From Sphingobacteriales bacterium (GTDB lineage: Bacteria > Bacteroidota > Bacteroidia > Chitinophagales > JADJOU01): 34,695 bases of DNA. Every line of letters begins with the position of its first letter. Position 1 is the first letter of the stretch. The notes under the pieces were generated by a model. It was not told the origin of the DNA, ran no database searches, and worked only from the letters and a program-made list of their open reading frames with translations. Below, one piece after another: positions 31,288-34,695 of the stretch. Position numbers and translations under genes: made by a program. The DNA lies in NCBI GenBank assembly GCA_021297855.1, contig JAJTHM010000083.1, positions 1 through 34,695 on the forward strand, read 5' to 3'.

Positions 31288-32379
31288 ATGAATCAATTGG
31301 AGATGAATACAAAAATTGATACCTTAGAGAAGGAGGTTGTTTCTCTATTAGCGGACAATGCTTCTCTGATTCATTGTGAAAATTTTCTAGTTCAACTCTT
31401 CCAATCATATAATATTTTAAACTATAAACTTTCATGGTTAGATGAGCGAAAGATAGAAACTGTATGGTTGGAAAAAGATTACCAGTATAGCTTTCAATCA
31501 AAGAAGCAAGTCATCTCTTATGGAGAAAATGAAATCTTAGTTTTCTATTATCACTCTGAAAGCGATATATCCGAATGGTTTCCTTCTATCAAAGTGATCA
31601 TTACCTATCTTTATTTATCTACTTCTTACCGAACAAAAAACGATAGACGCTATATGCGCCAAGATTTAGAGTTGGCGGCTAAAATGCAACAGATGCTCGT
31701 GCCAAAAAATCTTTATTGCAATAAATCCTTTTGTGCTTCGGGACTATATATTCCTAACTATAAAGTAGGAGGGGACTTTTACGATGTCATTCCTATCAAT
31801 GATTATAAAATTGGTTTTTGTATCGGAGATATTTCGGGCAAGGGAATCAACGCTGCTATCATCATGGCTCATTTTATTGGATTTATTCGCTCTACGTTGA
31901 TGCGTGATTTGAAGCTAGAAGAAACCATTGCTCTCATCAATTCTAAAATGTATGAACTTACAGACGGCGAAAAATTTATCACCTTGTTTCTCGGAGTTTA
32001 TAACACAGAAGACCAACGTCTAGTCTATATCAATTCGGGTCATGTGGCCATCCCTATCTATGATGCAGAGTCCACTCAGTGGTTAGAAACGGGCACGACT
32101 ATTCTGGGTATGTTTAGGGAACTTCCTTTTATAGAATTAGGGAAAGTCAAAATTGAAACGAAGAAACAAATTCTACTCTATACGGATGGTCTTCAGAATC
32201 TGACTATTGACCATATTCCCTTCCTTTCTAATCATGAACTCGACTATATTCTCCACCACGACTGCCTAGGAAAAACCACCCACGAAATAACCGACTATTT
32301 CCGTGAGAAAGTCAAGGGCATCAATGTGGCAGAAGATTTGAAGGATGATATTAGTATCTTGGCAGTGGAGGTGGGGTGA
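31288..32379 (+). CDS. SpoIIE-type PP2C serine/threonine phosphatase
   Basis: A 363-aa cytoplasmic protein. Residues 1-120 form an unrecognised, possibly GAF-like sensory part. After the linker helix DLELAAKMQQMLVPKN comes a PPM/SpoIIE domain: GGDFYDV and GDISGKG hold metal-binding Asp residues, SGHVAIPI is the conserved S-G-H turn, LLYTDGLQN holds another Asp, and DLKDDISILAVEV closes the fold. Such enzymes usually dephosphorylate anti-sigma-factor antagonists in partner-switching systems; no anti-sigma factor or STAS protein is in the window. The AAKMQQMLVP helix is the typical dimer-forming regulatory helix of RsbU-like phosphatases. The gene stands alone between repeat DNA and a convergent T9SS pair. 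Confidence 0.87.
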   Translation: MNQLEMNTKIDTLEKEVVSLLADNASLIHCENFLVQLFQSYNILNYKLSWLDERKIETVWLEKDYQYSFQSKKQVISYGENEILVFYYHSESDISEWFPSIKVIITYLYLSTSYRTKNDRRYMRQDLELAAKMQQMLVPKNLYCNKSFCASGLYIPNYKVGGDFYDVIPINDYKIGFCIGDISGKGINAAIIMAHFIGFIRSTLMRDLKLEETIALINSKMYELTDGEKFITLFLGVYNTEDQRLVYINSGHVAIPIYDAESTQWLETGTTILGMFRELPFIELGKVKIETKKQILLYTDGLQNLTIDHIPFLSNHELDYILHHDCLGKTTHEITDYFREKVKGINVAEDLKDDISILAVEVG

Positions 32380-32691
32380 CCTAACTTTAAAATAACTGAT
32401 ATTATACAATATTAAAAAAACATCGTAGCTTATACTAAAATAAACACGTTGATGAAAAAATAAATAAAAGAGATATCAAATGATGCGAAGTATTATGCTT
32501 CATACACTCGAAAATTTGAGGGCATTTGTGCAGACAAGTTAATTTCTGAAAATTAAATATAATCTATAATGCTATCTTCTCTCCTTTCCTAAAAATTTCT
32601 TTTTGAAAAATTTATTATTATTGGAGGCTAAGGCAATAGAATTGTATAACTATAACGCAGTATACTTACAGTTTTTTTTGGAAAAAAGAAA
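32380..32691. other. 312-base gap between convergent genes, no gene seen
   Basis: A/T-rich sequence between the phosphatase and PorP-like stops. I found only a weak imperfect hairpin near 32482-32505 (atgcgaag/cttcat) and A/T runs near 32590-32620 and 32670-32690, the latter perhaps part of a terminator for either gene. A 20-codon frame from 32479 has no support. Confidence 0.4.
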
Positions 32692-33693
32692 TTAAAAGTA
32701 AGGACTATATATACACTGAAAGTCAGTACTTTTGTCTGTTTTAAAAATGTAACCTAACGATAGCTCAAAAGTATTAGGTCTACCGCCTGACCCATTGCTC
32801 AATCCATTAACTACATAATCATAGGATAAACCAATTCTAAAGTTATTATATTCAATCCCAGCTTGTGGAATGAAGGCTTGAATTTTAGTCTCATTTGTTC
32901 GGAACCAAGATCCTACAAATAAGGTGCCTGAGGGTCTATCTTTTTCATCCCACATGAAATGAAAGCCGACTGAAGTGCCAAAATTAATTTGAGTTGATTT
33001 GGACTGGTATGAAGCTAGAAGTCCTGGTATAATTCGAAACTCATCTCTAATGCTAAATGAACCTCCCGTATGAAATGTAAAACGCATAGGCAAGGCATAC
33101 GCACTCACTGTATTATTTACCACTTGGTCCCTAGGAGCTAAAATGTGGTGAACCGCTGCGCCATAGAATAAAGAACTTTTCTCACTAGGAAAAACATATG
33201 TAGCGACAGCACCAGTGTTGAGGTCTAAATTACTATAGCTATCAAGTAAGCTAGGTTCTACAGAGATTATGCTGGAACGAATTTTTGATTGGTCAAAATA
33301 AACCTGCCTATACCATCCTTGAATACCAAGAGATATTTCAAAAAAATTTAATCGTATTTTATATCCAAACGACATTCCTCCTTCCAATGTATTAAAAATT
33401 TTATTATTGGTTTGGTCATTGAGTAATATAAATCCTACTGCAATATTCTTATCTGGAACTGAAAACTCTGCAGAAGCACTTGGCGTTTGATAAAGAAAGG
33501 TATTAGTTTGAATATTATTCCATTGCGAACGATAATTAGCAAATAGTCTTGCACTGCCATTAAAAACACCTGTCATTGCTGGATTGGTAGTTAAAGGGGA
33601 GGCATAGTGCTGGGAATAAACTAGGTCTTGTGAAGACAATGGAGAGTATCTAACACAAATTATAAAGTAAAAAATATATATTATCCCTCTCAT
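32692..33693 (-). CDS. PorP/SprF family T9SS outer-membrane protein
   Basis: A 333-aa outer-membrane protein with a signal peptide cut near residue 21 (SPLSSQ). The family start DLVYSQHYASPLTTNPAMTGVFNGSARLFANYRSQW is clear: the N-P-A-x-T-G and YR-QW blocks mark PorP/SprF proteins. Later strands include GIQGWYRQ, FGTSVGFHF and PNTFELSLGYIF with a barrel-like end. In Flavobacterium, SprF-type proteins are needed to secrete or attach the type B sorting-domain protein encoded next to them, here the gene directly upstream (2 bases between stop and start). A matching job is inferred. Confidence 0.93.
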   Translation of the reverse strand: MRGIIYIFYFIICVRYSPLSSQDLVYSQHYASPLTTNPAMTGVFNGSARLFANYRSQWNNIQTNTFLYQTPSASAEFSVPDKNIAVGFILLNDQTNNKIFNTLEGGMSFGYKIRLNFFEISLGIQGWYRQVYFDQSKIRSSIISVEPSLLDSYSNLDLNTGAVATYVFPSEKSSLFYGAAVHHILAPRDQVVNNTVSAYALPMRFTFHTGGSFSIRDEFRIIPGLLASYQSKSTQINFGTSVGFHFMWDEKDRPSGTLFVGSWFRTNETKIQAFIPQAGIEYNNFRIGLSYDYVVNGLSNGSGGRPNTFELSLGYIFKTDKSTDFQCIYSPYF

Positions 33694-33695
33694 TT

Positions 33696-34695
33696 CTATC
33701 TAATTAAGGTAGTGGCTCCTGTTTTAAATGATTTTTTACCTTTTACTAAATATTCGATCTGATAGACGTAGGAACCTTGAGGCTGATCATCTCCTTTAAA
33801 TTTGCCATCCCAACGAGGGTTTTGGTCATTTGACTCAAAAACTATTTGCCCCCAGCGGTTATATATTCTAAAGCTAGTTATTACAATATAACCATCTTTA
33901 GTAACATCGAGCAAATCATTCGTCCCATCTGAATTAGGTGAAAAAACCTCTGGCACATCTATTGTCGAAGAAAGATCAACTACTTGCCTAGCTATGGATA
34001 CACATTGGTTGTGATCCGTTACTGTAACTTCAAAAATGGTAGTATTAGTAATTGTGTGCTCAATAAGCGATGAGGTACTACTTGTTAGATTCCATTTATA
34101 CTCAATACCTCCTGAAGCTTTTACATCGACGGTTGTTCCTTCTCGAACCAATGTATCTGGAGTAACGACAATTCGAGCGATCGGTAAAGGATATATCTTG
34201 ACTACTGCCGTCTGAAAAATACTATCACAGAATGGAAATGCCTTCTTAGACTGATTAATCTTAAATGACGTATCTTTTTTATATAACTCTCCACGATAGA
34301 TGGTTTTGACACAAGCCTTGATAGAATCATCCGTCACGAGTAAACCCTTGTGTATAGTTAGTTTTTTATAAAGATAAATACTATCACAACCTTTTTCTGA
34401 GAATATGGTATCTCTTAGTATTGTTGAGTTTACATAGGTATTCCCCCTGAATGTGTAAGAATCGCAAGCGTCTGTGTCAGATAAAATAGTGTATGGAGAA
34501 ATCACCGTCAAGTATAAGGAGACAAAGCTATCACAACCAACCGCATTTATTAGTGTATCACGATATATGCCAGATAGATTGCGGGAAATTCCATTGAATA
34601 TGATGGGATTATATTTGCATATTGATAAAAAACTATCCTTTTTAGTCGTGTCATTGACAGTTAAATGAAGGTAGATAAAACTATCGCAACCAGCC
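33696..34695 (-). CDS. T9SS type B sorting-domain surface protein, 3' part (5' end outside window)
   Basis: The frame is open from the right edge of the window to its stop, about 333 codons, so the true start lies beyond 34695; a TTG at 34511 is not a credible start. It holds at least three repeats of the form RDT-x(4-8)-GCDS-x-x-x-L-x-L-T-V (AGCDSFIYLHLTV, VGCDSFVSLYLTV, KGCDSIYLYKKLTI), a PKD-like domain (GIEYKWNLTSS ... FEVTVTDHNQC), and a C-terminal type B domain (VFSPNSDGTNDLLDV, FRIYNRWGQIVFES, WDGKFKGDDQPQGSYVYQIEY). T9SS exports it to the cell surface; large members of this kind act as adhesins. The PorP/SprF-like gene directly downstream is its expected partner. Confidence 0.9.
   Translation of the reverse strand, partial: AGCDSFIYLHLTVNDTTKKDSFLSICKYNPIIFNGISRNLSGIYRDTLINAVGCDSFVSLYLTVISPYTILSDTDACDSYTFRGNTYVNSTILRDTIFSEKGCDSIYLYKKLTIHKGLLVTDDSIKACVKTIYRGELYKKDTSFKINQSKKAFPFCDSIFQTAVVKIYPLPIARIVVTPDTLVREGTTVDVKASGGIEYKWNLTSSTSSLIEHTITNTTIFEVTVTDHNQCVSIARQVVDLSSTIDVPEVFSPNSDGTNDLLDVTKDGYIVITSFRIYNRWGQIVFESNDQNPRWDGKFKGDDQPQGSYVYQIEYLVKGKKSFKTGATTLIR

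Noticed and set aside
32479-32541. 20-codon small ORF (MMRSIMLHTLENL...)
   Set aside because: Very short, no promoter box, no hydrophobic or toxin-like pattern; chance frame.

Overview
The window is about 34.7 kb of AT-rich DNA from a member of the Bacteroidota. Evidence: type IX secretion (T9SS) sorting domains of both A and B type, a PorP/SprF-like protein, a BT_3928-type DoxX protein, a YARHG lipoprotein, the biosynthetic arginine decarboxylase form usual in this phylum, a 23S rRNA intervening-sequence (four-helix-bundle) protein, and repeated TAnnTTTG -7 promoter boxes. The genus cannot be read from the sequence; an uncultured Chitinophagia/Saprospiria-like lineage is a guess. No rRNA, tRNA, CRISPR array, transposase or integrase was found.

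Layout. 1-2.7 kb (minus): a nonulosonic-acid (sialic acid/KDN-like) module of SDR, C0-type HAD phosphatase and a short NeuB-type synthase, followed by a truncated membrane ORF. 2.7-5.2 kb (minus): sufB, a 61-aa ORF and sufC, without sufD or sufS. 5.4-7.3 kb (plus): arginine decarboxylase and an SSAT-like polyamine acetyltransferase. 7.3-9.6 kb (minus): overlapping YARHG lipoprotein, VanX-type dipeptidase and DUF2306 protein. 9.7-10.6 kb (minus): rpmH-rnpA-yidD. 10.8-13.8 kb: a small lipoprotein, a 119-bp inverted-repeat, two-hairpin element, an ABC-F ATPase and a DUF4442 protein.

13.8-23.2 kb is the most distinctive part. A class III adenylate cyclase with TPRs, whose 5' end looks lost, faces a 1579-aa repeat protein (16-aa repeats, YadA-like head repeats, 17-aa NTALGY-like repeats, jelly-roll-like C-terminus). 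A T9SS type A protein and a beta-barrel protein follow. The gap between cyclase and giant protein holds an exact TGTGA-N6-TCACA palindrome, the CRP/FNR-family target. A cAMP-responsive surface locus is therefore a testable idea.

23.2-28.2 kb (minus): AGCS symporter, APC permease and DinB-like protein ending at a strong terminator, then a nine-unit repeat protein. 28.3-32.4 kb (plus): DoxX/BT_3928 protein, four-helix-bundle protein, hemolysin III and a SpoIIE-type phosphatase, separated by low-complexity and GC-rich hairpin repeats. 32.7-34.7 kb (minus): a T9SS type B protein, cut by the window edge, and its PorP/SprF partner.

Recurring themes are degenerate short repeat tracts in gaps that sometimes enter coding sequence, and -7 boxes placed only a few bases before start codons, suggesting leaderless or nearly leaderless transcripts.
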